From positions 1 through 64,000 of the forward strand of contig JAFRYA010000022.1 in NCBI GenBank assembly GCA_017441295.1: a stretch of 64,000 nucleotides of DNA, given 5' to 3'. Made by a program: the position numbers and the translations under genes. The DNA comes from Lachnospiraceae bacterium (lineage in GTDB: Bacteria > Bacillota > Clostridia > Lachnospirales > Lachnospiraceae). Every line of letters starts with the position of its first letter. Position 1 is the stretch's first letter. Below are positions 34,398 through 43,169 of the stretch, in pieces. Under the pieces are notes generated by a model. The model saw nothing but the letters and a program-made list of their open reading frames with translations. It was not told where the DNA came from and did no database searches.

Positions 34398-35302
34398 TTG
34401 CCGCTTCCTCCACATTTAGAGCATTCGTGCCTGCTGCCAACCTCGGAAATGTCCACGGCAGTCACCGTCCTTTTCAGGCCGCTGCAGGACAGACTTGCGT
34501 GCCAGTTCGTCCCATAGTCTGTAATATACACATAGACATACTCTCCGCTCCTTGCGCAGGCTGTGCATCTGTAATATATTCCGCCGTTTTTGTTTCTAAG
34601 GCCGTCAACTTCTCCGCCTGAAACCATTCTTATGGACAGGTCCAGATATGGACAGCTTTTGGTCAGATGATAGGCAGTTCCTGTAGGGGTAATATATACC
34701 GTTCGGGTCTCTGATTCCTCTCCAGCCCCTTCTTCACCCTTAATACTTTTGCCTATCCAGGCCCTGCTCTCGCATCTCTGTACAAATGAAAACTTTATCA
34801 CTCCGGGAAAGATGAATGGAATCTCATATTTATAAGAAAGTACGATGTCTAATATTCCTGTTTCGTAATTGTACGTAGTTAGCAGAGTGTCAATTCCGTT
34901 CACTCCTCCGGTAATATGCGATCTGTTTACTTTATCCGTCAGTTCCGGTGTCATCACCATCTGCTTAACAGTCAGCGGATTGATCGCAAAATCCAGATTT
35001 GCCTCATTTGTCAGATATGCTTTTTTGTCCAGGCTTCTGGCGGTCTCTTCCATGCTCAGCTGAATATTTGCCTGTAGTGACAGTATTATCAGCAGGTACA
35101 AAAGAGCCGTTACAAAAATCATAAAGATTGGCAGTACAATGGCCGCTTCCAGTGTCAGGCTTCCCTTAGGAGCAGGGGGATATGTCCGTCTTGTCTGTGC
35201 CCGGAGATGTGCTATAGATATGATTTTTGCTCGCCTTTGAATCCTATTGAAGATGTGCTTATAGATGTGCTTACAGATGGGCTCGTTTTCTAAGATGGAC
35301 AT
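34394..35302 (-). CDS. TadE-like protein with C-terminal Cys/His repeat domain
   Basis: The 302-aa protein has a long basic N-terminus (1-45), the TadE-like KGSLTLEAAIVLPIFMI at about 46-62 with one helix, a beta-rich middle and a C-terminal tail from about 200. The tail has two similar units, each VY-T--G--(Y/W)H----C--L followed by CxxC: unit 1 has SCPYL then CTAC, unit 2 has SCSGL then CSKC. The pattern suggests metal binding or disulfides outside the cell. It is likely a minor pilin or tip protein. Confidence 0.75.
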   Translation of the reverse strand: MSILENEPICKHIYKHIFNRIQRRAKIISIAHLRAQTRRTYPPAPKGSLTLEAAIVLPIFMIFVTALLYLLIILSLQANIQLSMEETARSLDKKAYLTNEANLDFAINPLTVKQMVMTPELTDKVNRSHITGGVNGIDTLLTTYNYETGILDIVLSYKYEIPFIFPGVIKFSFVQRCESRAWIGKSIKGEEGAGEESETRTVYITPTGTAYHLTKSCPYLDLSIRMVSGGEVDGLRNKNGGIYYRCTACARSGEYVYVYITDYGTNWHASLSCSGLKRTVTAVDISEVGSRHECSKCGGSGK

Positions 35303-35321
35303 ATCTCCCTGCTCCTTTCTT

Positions 35322-37292
35322 TTAATATTTATATTGCTGGTCGATCAAAATGCGGTACGCATTGCCTCCCTGCGCCGATGGAATCCCGGCAAATAACCGG
35401 CCTGCTTTGTAATTCACGCTGATTCTCGCCGCTGCAATACAGTCTTTCATCCTAAATGCCTGATTCTCATTTAGACAGAGGTCCGCCTGGATCATATCCA
35501 TCGTCCTGTAATACTGGGTCTGCCGGTTCTGCATCAGGAACAGCAGTCTTAGATAGTCCTCATATGTCAGTCCTTTGTCGAAATCCGAATTCGAGGCAGA
35601 ATCTGCGCTGAAGTTCTTGATGCCCTCCAGCGACAGGTACCAGTCATCGCCACCCTTAATAGTCACAACTTTATCGCCTCTCAGTAAGGCCCTGGCATCC
35701 AGCATACTTTCCGCCAGCGCCCAGGCTGCGATAATGACAATCTGTACAATCTTCACCACTATCGGCATGCCAGTAAATCCCACCAACGCAGTCGCCAGCT
35801 CAAATGTTTCCGCCTTTTTCTTTGAATCTTTCAGCAGGCTGATCAAATTGCAGCCCGTACGCAGCAGGACTATTTCGGTAACCACCGTACTCAAGTTGTC
35901 TTTGTCGGAATCCTTCCCTCCCAGCACATACTCCGCTTCATACTCCAGCGCTGTATCTTCCTTTGGACTTGTGAACCTTCCGAAATGCGAGTTCAGATAT
36001 TCTGAAAACAACGCTTTATCCAGTGCGGCCTCTGCCAGGCTTTCTTCTGTTTCCGAATGACTCTGCATCGATGTCACAGATGGGAATGCCGACCGATCCA
36101 CGCTTTTTTCTGACACTTCTCCGGCCACGAACTCCAGTATTCCGTTCTCAAACAGATCATTGATCGAATCCAGGAAACTGTCGTCTTCTTTTTCAACCTC
36201 ATTCACTTCAAAATTCAGCTTAAGATCGTCCAGATTAAATTCCGAAAACTCTTCCAGATACTTGCTGACTCCTTCTCGTAACGACTCAGCATTTTCCTTA
36301 TCCAGCGTATATCCCACTTCTTCGAAGAACCCATCCAGTCTGCTGATTTTTTCCTCGTAAACGTAGGTCATATTCTCATTTTCTCCGACTTTGTAGTAAT
36401 CAAAATCCGTGTCAGCACTCTTCTGACGTATGTCTTCCACCTGTTCTTCGACAATCTCGTAAATCTCAGGCTCATATTCTGCCGCGTCCTCATCCAGCTG
36501 GCTCTGCAGCTCCCCAACAGCCTCTTTTGCGTCCTCAACAAACCCATAATATTCTTCGGTTTTGTCTCTAATGGTCCTAAGGTAGCTCTCAAGTATTATC
36601 TTGTTACTCTTCAGTTTGCTGTAATAAGATGAATAATCCAGAGTAAAAGACGGATCGCCTGTATTAATGTATTTATCTATATAATCCAGCATCTTTTCCA
36701 GCAGTTCCTTCGGATTCTCTGTCGCCTTCTTCATCTGTTCGACAAACTGGTTGATCTCTCCTACAGCATTCTCCACTCTTTCGAAGACATCCTTATAGCT
36801 GCGGATTTTTTCCATAAACTCGCTGACCTTGCCTCCCTGTTCAAAGATGCCTGTATTCTCGAGAATTTTCTCAGCAGCGTTTTCGATCAGGTAATATTTC
36901 ATATATTCACTCACCTGTTCTCCAAACAGCTCTCCTCCGTCATCTGTCGCCCATTTAATTTCCTGTATTTCAGAAGAAACGTGGGCCATTCCGTACAGGT
37001 CTGCCTTTCGCGTAATGCCTAGTCCCGTAGTGTTCAGATTGTCTTCCACATATTCGTCAAATTCTGTCAGGAAATCCTCTTCGCCTGTCCACATAAACAT
37101 TACTCCGTACTCATCAAACAGCTCTCTGGCATATCCTGAAAACATTGAATCCATCGCCATATATGTGATTCCCCGGAGTTTCATGTTTATTGCGCTTACC
37201 CTCCCGGATTCCACCAACGTACAGATCAGCGTCATAATGATGACCAGCACCAGCGCCAGATAAAGTGTTATGCTGGCCTTCGCCTTTTTCAT
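35322..37292 (-). CDS. DUF5702 (TadG-like) protein of the Tad locus
   Basis: The 656-aa protein has an N-terminal pilin-like segment (KAKASITLYLALVLVIIMT) with helix at about 8-28, then a long charged, helix-rich extracytoplasmic region with coiled-coil stretches at about 150-300, and a hydrophobic segment near 535-560. DUF5702 proteins occur in clostridial Tad clusters in the place of TadG. It starts by ATGA overlap with the flp gene. It may connect the pilus to the envelope; this is inference. Confidence 0.8.
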   Translation of the reverse strand: MKKAKASITLYLALVLVIIMTLICTLVESGRVSAINMKLRGITYMAMDSMFSGYARELFDEYGVMFMWTGEEDFLTEFDEYVEDNLNTTGLGITRKADLYGMAHVSSEIQEIKWATDDGGELFGEQVSEYMKYYLIENAAEKILENTGIFEQGGKVSEFMEKIRSYKDVFERVENAVGEINQFVEQMKKATENPKELLEKMLDYIDKYINTGDPSFTLDYSSYYSKLKSNKIILESYLRTIRDKTEEYYGFVEDAKEAVGELQSQLDEDAAEYEPEIYEIVEEQVEDIRQKSADTDFDYYKVGENENMTYVYEEKISRLDGFFEEVGYTLDKENAESLREGVSKYLEEFSEFNLDDLKLNFEVNEVEKEDDSFLDSINDLFENGILEFVAGEVSEKSVDRSAFPSVTSMQSHSETEESLAEAALDKALFSEYLNSHFGRFTSPKEDTALEYEAEYVLGGKDSDKDNLSTVVTEIVLLRTGCNLISLLKDSKKKAETFELATALVGFTGMPIVVKIVQIVIIAAWALAESMLDARALLRGDKVVTIKGGDDWYLSLEGIKNFSADSASNSDFDKGLTYEDYLRLLFLMQNRQTQYYRTMDMIQADLCLNENQAFRMKDCIAAARISVNYKAGRLFAGIPSAQGGNAYRILIDQQYKY

Positions 37293-37474
37293 AGCTGATT
37301 GACCTGAGAGCCAATGCTTGAAAATATGGTCTTTGCCAATGCTGTAATCTGGTCTTTGAATATGATTACCAGTCCTACCAGAACCAACAAAATCAATATC
37401 ACTTCAACTACACCTATTCCGCTGAGTTTCCTGTTAAAACCTTCTCTCAGCTGATCTGAAATTCTTTCTATCAT
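37289..37474 (-). CDS. Flp1-type pilin (major type IVb pilin)
   Basis: The 61-aa pilin precursor has an N-terminal leader of about 20 residues, G-IGVVEVILILLVLVGLV as the processing site and hydrophobic core with Glu five residues after the glycine, and a short polar tail. This is the Flp1 family layout. It lies 15 bases after tadC and overlaps the DUF5702 gene by four. A strong GGAGG site precedes it, fitting a highly made subunit. Confidence 0.9.
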   Translation of the reverse strand: MIERISDQLREGFNRKLSGIGVVEVILILLVLVGLVIIFKDQITALAKTIFSSIGSQVNQL

Positions 37475-37489
37475 TTACCTACCTCCTTT

Positions 37490-38917
37490 TTATATGCCTA
37501 TCGACATGAGCGCCGGCACAGCCACAATGACAATAACTACGGCCAGCATCATGATCATTGGAATGAGCATCTTTGTACTTGCTTCCTCGCCCTTCTTTCT
37601 GGCCAGTCTTTTTCTTTCTTCAAAAGCGTCAGCCACCTCCTGGGCCAGGAGTTCTTTCATTCCTTTAGTGCCTTTTGTTAGGTTCTGCTCCAACAAATTC
37701 CCGAGTTTTATATATTGATGCAGTCCGCACCTTTTTCCGAACTGCCTGTAGCTCTCGCCTTCGCCCGCGCCGCTCTTTATTTTCTCCAGCGCCAGTTTCA
37801 TTTCCTGGTACGCAAATCTTCTCTCTCCTCTGGCCTCGTATTCAGACACAATCCTTTCCCAAGCCTTGTATATGCTTAATCCCGCGTCATGCAACAGGCT
37901 GAGTTTCGACACTATTTCCGTATAGTCCAGCATCATCTCTTCCTGCCTCTTCTTTAACCGCTCCTCCAGGCTGCGCTCCAGCGCGATCATCGCCGCGAGC
38001 ACTGCCAGAACTGCCAATGCCAGATATGTCCATTGATTAACAGCCGGTCTCTGGCTGAAGCTGACTTTTTCTCCGTTAATATTGTCCGGCAGTTCAACCT
38101 CCATTTCGTGAACGTCGTTGCTTTCCTCTATACACTCTTTGATGTTTTCGATGAGAAGTTCAACCTCCCCTAAAGCTGCTGCCTTCAATACCAGCGGAAC
38201 CGTATATTCCTCTGTCACACCGTCCATCCTGAATGTCGCGTAAAGATTCACCAGCCTCATTTCGTCTTCGCCGAATTCATATTTGATATTTCCGTTATAA
38301 TCCAGCGCATCTGTGTCTTCGATTTCCCACGAAATGCTTATTCCTCCATACTTTGAAATCAGATTAAGCGGCTTACTCACGCTCTCCTGAGATTCGTTCC
38401 CGTTCAGCATTTTCCTGATTACCTGATCATATGCCTCGTCAAAAATCTCCAGGATTTCTTCTTCCGTATACTTTTTCTGCTCAATCTCCAGCTCAATGGT
38501 CTCGCTGATATCTTTGTAATCAACATCCAGCGTATAGCTGCGGTTCCCATATCCGTAGTCGTTACGCTCCAGTTTGCTGACCTTCGGACTGGTCCTGCCC
38601 GGCAGGCATGCTATTATTCCCACAATACATGACGCGAGGATTATTCCTATGGCAATCGAGCACTTCTTTATTCGGTAAATACGTATTTCCGCGTCCGCGT
38701 TTTCCTTTACATTCAGCTTCTTAATAACGCCTGCAGCTTTTGTTTCTTTTTTCCCGAAGAACCTCTCTCCCAGCCCACACAAGTATGCGCTCAACGGATA
38801 AAAGATCTTCAGTGGATGTTTCTTAAATGTCTGATTCTTAAACTCTTTTATTTTTCCCGCCGTTCCCAGCATGCCTGCCAATATAAGCGCCGCAATTGTT
38901 ATGTAAGCTATGATCAT
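37490..38917 (-). CDS. TadC-like inner membrane platform protein with large insert
   Basis: The 475-aa protein's C-terminal half (about 330-475) is the type II secretion F / TadC domain (MLDYTEIVSKLSLLHDAGL, KLGNLLEQN, final helix MLIPMIMMLAVVIVIV). Helices also lie at about 1-20, 88-108 and 298-316. Between the last two is a charged, probably extracytoplasmic insert of about 190 residues that ordinary TadC proteins (around 300 aa) lack. With TadB it forms the assembly platform driven by CpaF. Confidence 0.85.
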   Translation of the reverse strand: MIIAYITIAALILAGMLGTAGKIKEFKNQTFKKHPLKIFYPLSAYLCGLGERFFGKKETKAAGVIKKLNVKENADAEIRIYRIKKCSIAIGIILASCIVGIIACLPGRTSPKVSKLERNDYGYGNRSYTLDVDYKDISETIELEIEQKKYTEEEILEIFDEAYDQVIRKMLNGNESQESVSKPLNLISKYGGISISWEIEDTDALDYNGNIKYEFGEDEMRLVNLYATFRMDGVTEEYTVPLVLKAAALGEVELLIENIKECIEESNDVHEMEVELPDNINGEKVSFSQRPAVNQWTYLALAVLAVLAAMIALERSLEERLKKRQEEMMLDYTEIVSKLSLLHDAGLSIYKAWERIVSEYEARGERRFAYQEMKLALEKIKSGAGEGESYRQFGKRCGLHQYIKLGNLLEQNLTKGTKGMKELLAQEVADAFEERKRLARKKGEEASTKMLIPMIMMLAVVIVIVAVPALMSIGI

Positions 38918-38920
38918 CTT

Positions 38921-39637
38921 CTACACCTTTATATCCATAATCTTTTTTGAAATCAGCCACGCTGCCGCGTATACGATCAAACATGCGGTCATTATGACCA
39001 CTCCCAGCGCGTTTCCATATAATGGGGCCAGCAGGCCGCCCGACGTCAGATCAATATACAGAATCATCGCCAACGGCATTGCCATCATTATCCTCTGCTC
39101 CAACCTCTTTGCGCTCACCATAACGCTGATTTCGTTTCCGGTATCCACTTTCGATGCAATATCGCCTGCAGTCCTGCGGATAATCTCTACCATGTCCCCA
39201 CCGCTCCTCTTGGCAATCCTGAAAACTGAAGCAAATGTAAATATATCCTCCACCTGCATCTCCTGCGCGAACTCATCGAATACATCCTCCGCGTTTACTC
39301 CCAGGCTGATCTTGTTGATCATCTTTTTCAGTTCTTTGCAGATTTCCGCATCGTTTCCAAACATATTTTCCATTTCTCTCAGGCTTTCAATCAGGGCATT
39401 TTCTACTGAATATCCTGCCCTCAATGCGGCCGACATCGACAGCAGCGCTTCTTTGAACTCAGAATTAATCTTGTCCTTCCTGCGCCTTTCCCTTTCCTTC
39501 CTGCTGATTTTTCTGTATACCAGTACACATACCGGGAATATCAGGAGAACAATCCAGGATTTATAAAACAGATACAGGCAAAGCAAAAATCCGGCATATG
39601 TCAGCAATTCCCTTAATAAGTCTCTATTAAGTTTCAT
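38921..39637 (-). CDS. TadB-like type II secretion F family platform protein
   Basis: The 238-aa protein has two N-terminal helices (about 14-45), the T2SSF domain (ALLSMSAALRAGYSVENAL near 65, FRIAKRSGGDMVEIIRR near 140) and C-terminal helices at about 175-230. It partners TadC. It overlaps cpaF by 11 bases and is three bases ahead of tadC. Confidence 0.9.
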   Translation of the reverse strand: MKLNRDLLRELLTYAGFLLCLYLFYKSWIVLLIFPVCVLVYRKISRKERERRRKDKINSEFKEALLSMSAALRAGYSVENALIESLREMENMFGNDAEICKELKKMINKISLGVNAEDVFDEFAQEMQVEDIFTFASVFRIAKRSGGDMVEIIRRTAGDIASKVDTGNEISVMVSAKRLEQRIMMAMPLAMILYIDLTSGGLLAPLYGNALGVVIMTACLIVYAAAWLISKKIMDIKV

Positions 39638-40769
39638 TTACAAGCACTCCTTTCTCCCTGTCGAACGTGAAAATCGGTTTGATATTCATTCGCCCTTCAG
39701 ACAGATTGATTACTTCCGAAATCTCCACAACCTTTCTGCTGCCATCCCTCATCCTCTCCAGATGCACCATATAGTCCAGCGCGGAAGCTATCTGGCCCCT
39801 GATCGCGCTGAGCGGCATCTCTGTGCCCATGAGCACCATCGTCTCCAACCTCGAAATCATGTCCTCCGGCGAATTCGCATGGCCCGTGGAGAGGCTCCCT
39901 TCGTGTCCGGTATTCATAGCCTGAAGCATATCCAAGGCCTCTTCACCCCTGACCTCCCCGACAATAATCCTGTCGGGCCGCATCCTGAGAGACGTTCTGA
40001 TCAAATCTCTGATCGTAATTCCGTTTTCGCCTTCCACATTCGCCTGTCGGCACTCCAGACTCACCAGGTTTTCAATCTCTTTTATCTGTAACTCCGCCGA
40101 ATCTTCAATAGTGATGATCCTTTCATCCTTTGGGATGTAATTCGACAGCACATTCAGAAAGGTTGTCTTGCCCGAGCCCGTGCCTCCGCTGATGAAGATG
40201 TTCTTCCTGTCCACGACTTTCCCTCTCAGAAAAGCTGCTGCCTCCTCGGTAATCGTTCCATTTTTTATCAGTTTCTCCATTGTCAAAGCCGCTGAAGGAA
40301 ACTTTCTGATAGTGATCAGCGGCCCCGTGACCGAAACCGGCGGCAGCACGATATTCACTCTTGAGCCGTCTTCCAGTCTCGTGTCCAGAATGGGAGAGGC
40401 TTCATTAACCCTCTTGTTTGAGCGTGCCGCGATTATCTGGATCACATCCTTCAATTTGTCATTTGACGCAAAGGCTCCTCCGTACCTGAATACGCGTCCG
40501 CCCTTTTCCAGAAAAACATTATCCCTTCCATTGACCATAATCTCAGTAACCTCATTGTCCTCCAGGATTTCCTGCAGAATGTCCAATCCTCTGATGGCAT
40601 TGAACAGTTCCCTGCAAACATTCATCTTGTATTTAAGGGATACATTTTTGCTCCTGAACTCCTCCATCACCAACTCTGAAATAATGTCATTCAGTTCCTC
40701 GTCACTGGTATCCTTCGACAGGTCAATATTGTTTATCAGTCTGTTTTTCAGTTCGTCAATTAATAACAT
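39627..40769 (-). CDS. cpaF: CpaF/TadA pilus assembly ATPase
   Basis: The 380-aa hexameric ATPase powers pilus extension, and in some systems retraction. Walker A ISGGTGSGKTTFLN lies near residue 195, the Asp box ITIEDSAEL near 222, Walker B region RPDRIIVGEVRGEEALD near 262 and the His box TGHEGSLSTGHANS near 290. All elements are intact. It overlaps tadZ by 14 bases. Confidence 0.96.
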   Translation of the reverse strand: MLLIDELKNRLINNIDLSKDTSDEELNDIISELVMEEFRSKNVSLKYKMNVCRELFNAIRGLDILQEILEDNEVTEIMVNGRDNVFLEKGGRVFRYGGAFASNDKLKDVIQIIAARSNKRVNEASPILDTRLEDGSRVNIVLPPVSVTGPLITIRKFPSAALTMEKLIKNGTITEEAAAFLRGKVVDRKNIFISGGTGSGKTTFLNVLSNYIPKDERIITIEDSAELQIKEIENLVSLECRQANVEGENGITIRDLIRTSLRMRPDRIIVGEVRGEEALDMLQAMNTGHEGSLSTGHANSPEDMISRLETMVLMGTEMPLSAIRGQIASALDYMVHLERMRDGSRKVVEISEVINLSEGRMNIKPIFTFDREKGVLVNET

Positions 40770-41679
40770 TTACCTTCTCCAATAAGCGGTCAAACTCCAT
40801 GATTATGAAATACCTTCTGAACTCAGCCAGAAACTCATCGTCTTCCGGCTTTCCCTGCCACGGAACATACACTATGTCGCACATGTCAAATGCTTCAGCC
40901 AGACTCCTGAATGCCTCTCCCATATCAAGAACAATTGATTCGTATCCGCCGGCACCTGCCAGACAGTTCAGGAAATCTGTCCAGTCATTTATCTCATCCA
41001 GATCCTCCTGATTAACGGAACAGATCAGTACATCCATATTCATAAAAGGTTTTATATCGCTCTTCAGTGCTTCCCTGATCTTGTCCCGATTGGTCTTGAA
41101 ATAATAGATTTCGTCGGATAATCCTGCAGTGCACCCCAGTTTCCTATCCAGTCCGGTAAACCTTCTTAAGCTGATGAACAGCGTCTTCGCCTTCGCGGCT
41201 TCTATCGCCGCTGTCTGCAGTATCCTGTCCACATCCCCTACAGAAAATACAGGCAGATATATACCGATAATTTTAGTTTTCCTCCTGTCCTGCACTGGCT
41301 CATACCAACCGCTTTCCCTGCAGCACGCCAGGATCTCATCCACAACGTCCGAAACGGCCTGATACTTGTCAACATGCTTCAGTCTGCACCTTGAGTTGCG
41401 CCTCTCTCCCAGGTAGATACATCTCTCTCCAACCTCCGAAATGCAGTCCTCCATCCTATGCTCCAGCATCATCTCTTCATCCCGCGTCTTGCCCGGCGCG
41501 TCTTCCATCGATATCACCAGCACACCAATCTCGTGCGAAGCAATATATCTTTCCAGCGAATCCATCTCCGTGAAGCCGTGCGGATCAAACGGAAAATCCT
41601 TAATTTTCGCCAAATAACCCAAAAAACGGTTAACATAATCCGGACTGTCGTCATAGACAGCCAAAACAGGCCTGGACAT
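40756..41679 (-). CDS. TadZ/CpaE-like protein with degenerate P-loop
   Basis: The product has 307 aa from the ATG at 41679 (GGAGGG site); an ATG five codons earlier is less likely. A receiver-like domain (about 1-120) precedes a MinD/CpaE-like domain. Where CpaE and MinD have KGGVGKT, this protein reads YLPVFSVGDVDR near residue 145, without the glycines and lysine, so it should not hydrolyse ATP. TadZ proteins place the pilus machine at a cell pole or focus. It is the first gene of the ten-gene Tad operon. Confidence 0.8.
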   Translation of the reverse strand: MSRPVLAVYDDSPDYVNRFLGYLAKIKDFPFDPHGFTEMDSLERYIASHEIGVLVISMEDAPGKTRDEEMMLEHRMEDCISEVGERCIYLGERRNSRCRLKHVDKYQAVSDVVDEILACCRESGWYEPVQDRRKTKIIGIYLPVFSVGDVDRILQTAAIEAAKAKTLFISLRRFTGLDRKLGCTAGLSDEIYYFKTNRDKIREALKSDIKPFMNMDVLICSVNQEDLDEINDWTDFLNCLAGAGGYESIVLDMGEAFRSLAEAFDMCDIVYVPWQGKPEDDEFLAEFRRYFIIMEFDRLLEKVNVIN

Positions 41680-41699
41680 AACATCCCTCCTCAATTGTT

Positions 41700-41810
41700 C
41701 TTGAAACTCCCCCGGATGAAGTCCGGTGGTCCACTCGGAAATGAGTGTAGTTGGATTCTAATCCTTCGCCGCCCGCCCGTCAATACGCCTTTTCCATCTT
41801 TGTGGAAACT
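41700..41810 (-). other. Four-hairpin segment, possible IS200/IS605 right-end relic
   Basis: Just upstream of tadZ lie CCGGA/TCCGG (41712-41726, loop TGAAG), CACTC/GAGTG (41732-41747), GGATT/ATCC (41753-41764) and TTTCCA/TGGAAA (41791-41808). Read on the minus strand the segment ends in GGGGGAGTTTCAAGAAC. A terminal hairpin followed by such a tail is what right ends of IS200/IS605 elements and their TnpB guide RNAs look like. No tnpA or tnpB remains. A structured leader of the Tad operon is the alternative. Confidence 0.4.
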
Positions 41811-41902
41811 GCTGATGAAGTCACTTTGTAATACATTTTGGGTAATACAGCGAGCATTTTGGACTATGCTTAGTGCCGGTTGCTTGAAATGACTATGGCT
41901 GT

Positions 41903-42161
41903 GACACGGATTGACGTTTGTGGGTGTTTTTTTGCTCATTTTTGACACAGATTGACGACTCTGGGTGTTTTTCGAGGCAAAAAACACCCAGAAGCGTAAT
42001 TTCGTGTCAGCGCCTTCCAAAAAACACCCAGAAACGCAATTTTGTGTCACCCGGCCATACCAATCATACCTATTTTTCAACTTTCGGGTGGTTTTTCTGC
42101 CTAAAACACAAAAATCGGGTGGTTTTCACTCGGAAAACCACCCGAAAGCTGCTAATCTGGC
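41903..42161. repeat. Array of GACACGA...GGGTGTTTTT units, with a second GGGTGG theme
   Basis: Direct units start at 41903 and 41944 (spacing 41) and inverted units lie at 41979-42008 and 42019-42048 (spacing 40). Each has a GACAC(A/G)GATTGACG-like 5' box and a TGGGTGTTTTT 3' end. Next come units of a different theme around 42081-42098, 42107-42130 and, inverted, 42134-42161, with CGGGTGGTTTT ends. Facing units form long imperfect hairpins. The array follows the stop of the ornithine carbamoyltransferase gene. Confidence 0.8.
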
Positions 42162-42176
42162 TGCGCTCAGCAAATC

Positions 42177-43169
42177 TTAGCACAGCGTCGCATATATAAC
42201 TGCTTTAATTGTATGCATTCTGTTCTCTGCCTCGTCAAATACTACTGACTGTTTGGACTCGAATACTTCATCGGTAACTTCCATCTCAGTAATGCCGAAT
42301 TTCTCAGCTATCTGTGCGCCGATGGTTGTGCGTGTGTCGTGGAATGACGGCAGGCAGTGCATGAAGATGGCGGTCGGTTTGGCCTTGGCCATCAGCTCTT
42401 TATTGATCTGATATTTCTTTAATAATTTGATCCTGGTCTCCCAGACTTCGTCCGGCTCGCCCATGGATACCCAGATGTCGGTGTAGAGCACATCCGCTCC
42501 TGTGGCGCCTTCATCGGTATCTTCGGTCAGCGTAACTTTGCAGCCGTTCTCTGCAGCGATGGCGCGGGCTTTCTCCACGAGCCACTCCTCAGGGAAGAGC
42601 TCCTTCGGTGCGCAGGCTGTGTAGTTGATGCCCATCTTGGCGCAGGCTACCATCAGTGAGTTGCCCATGTTGTTGCGGGCGTCGCCCATGTATGTGAAGT
42701 TGAGACCTTTGAGGCGTCCGAACTTCTCCTCCATAGTAAGAAGGTCAGCCAGCATCTGGGTCGGGTGGAACTGATCTGTGAGGCCGTTCCATACCGGCAC
42801 TCCTGAATACTCTGCGAGCTCTTCAACTAATTTCTGGCTGAAGCCGCGGTACTCGATGCCGTCGAACATTCTGCCGAGGACTCTGGCTGTGTCCGGAATG
42901 CTCTCTTTCTTGCCCATCTGTGAGCTGCCCGGATCGAGGTATGTGACGCCAAGGCCTAAGTCGTGGCCTGCTACTTCAAATGAGCAGCGGGTACGTGTAG
43001 AGGTCTTCTCGAAGAGCAGTACAATGTTCTTGCCTTCCAGGTAATTGTGTCTGGTGCCGCTGCGCTTCATGTCCTTGAAATTCTTGGCCAGGTCCAGCAG
43101 GTAGCGGATCTCCTGCGGTGTGTAATCGAGCAGGGTTAAAAAGCTTCTTCCTCTTAAATTCAGTCCCAT
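42177..43169 (-). CDS. arcB: Ornithine carbamoyltransferase
   Basis: The 330-aa cytoplasmic enzyme has carbamoyl-phosphate site [13 protein letters not shown] near residue 55, [11 protein letters not shown] near 135 and the ornithine-site HCLPSFHD near 272. In a deiminase operon it runs in the catabolic direction, citrulline plus phosphate to ornithine plus carbamoyl phosphate. Its start codon follows the stop of the cyclodeaminase gene directly and has AAGGAG. No carbamate kinase gene is in the window. Confidence 0.95.
   Translation of the reverse strand: MGLNLRGRSFLTLLDYTPQEIRYLLDLAKNFKDMKRSGTRHNYLEGKNIVLLFEKTSTRTRCSFEVAGHDLGLGVTYLDPGSSQMGKKESIPDTARVLGRMFDGIEYRGFSQKLVEELAEYSGVPVWNGLTDQFHPTQMLADLLTMEEKFGRLKGLNFTYMGDARNNMGNSLMVACAKMGINYTACAPKELFPEEWLVEKARAIAAENGCKVTLTEDTDEGATGADVLYTDIWVSMGEPDEVWETRIKLLKKYQINKELMAKAKPTAIFMHCLPSFHDTRTTIGAQIAEKFGITEMEVTDEVFESKQSVVFDEAENRMHTIKAVIYATLC

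Noticed and set aside
33964..34440. N-terminal extension of the TadE-like gene by 159 codons
   Set aside because: It is out of frame with and fully overlaps the prepilin peptidase gene; the pilin-type start at 33963 with ATGA overlap is far better.
41691..42080. 129-codon minus-strand frame before tadZ
   Set aside because: Read through the repeat array and the hairpin segment; its peptide repeats mirror the DNA repeats and no ribosome site is present.
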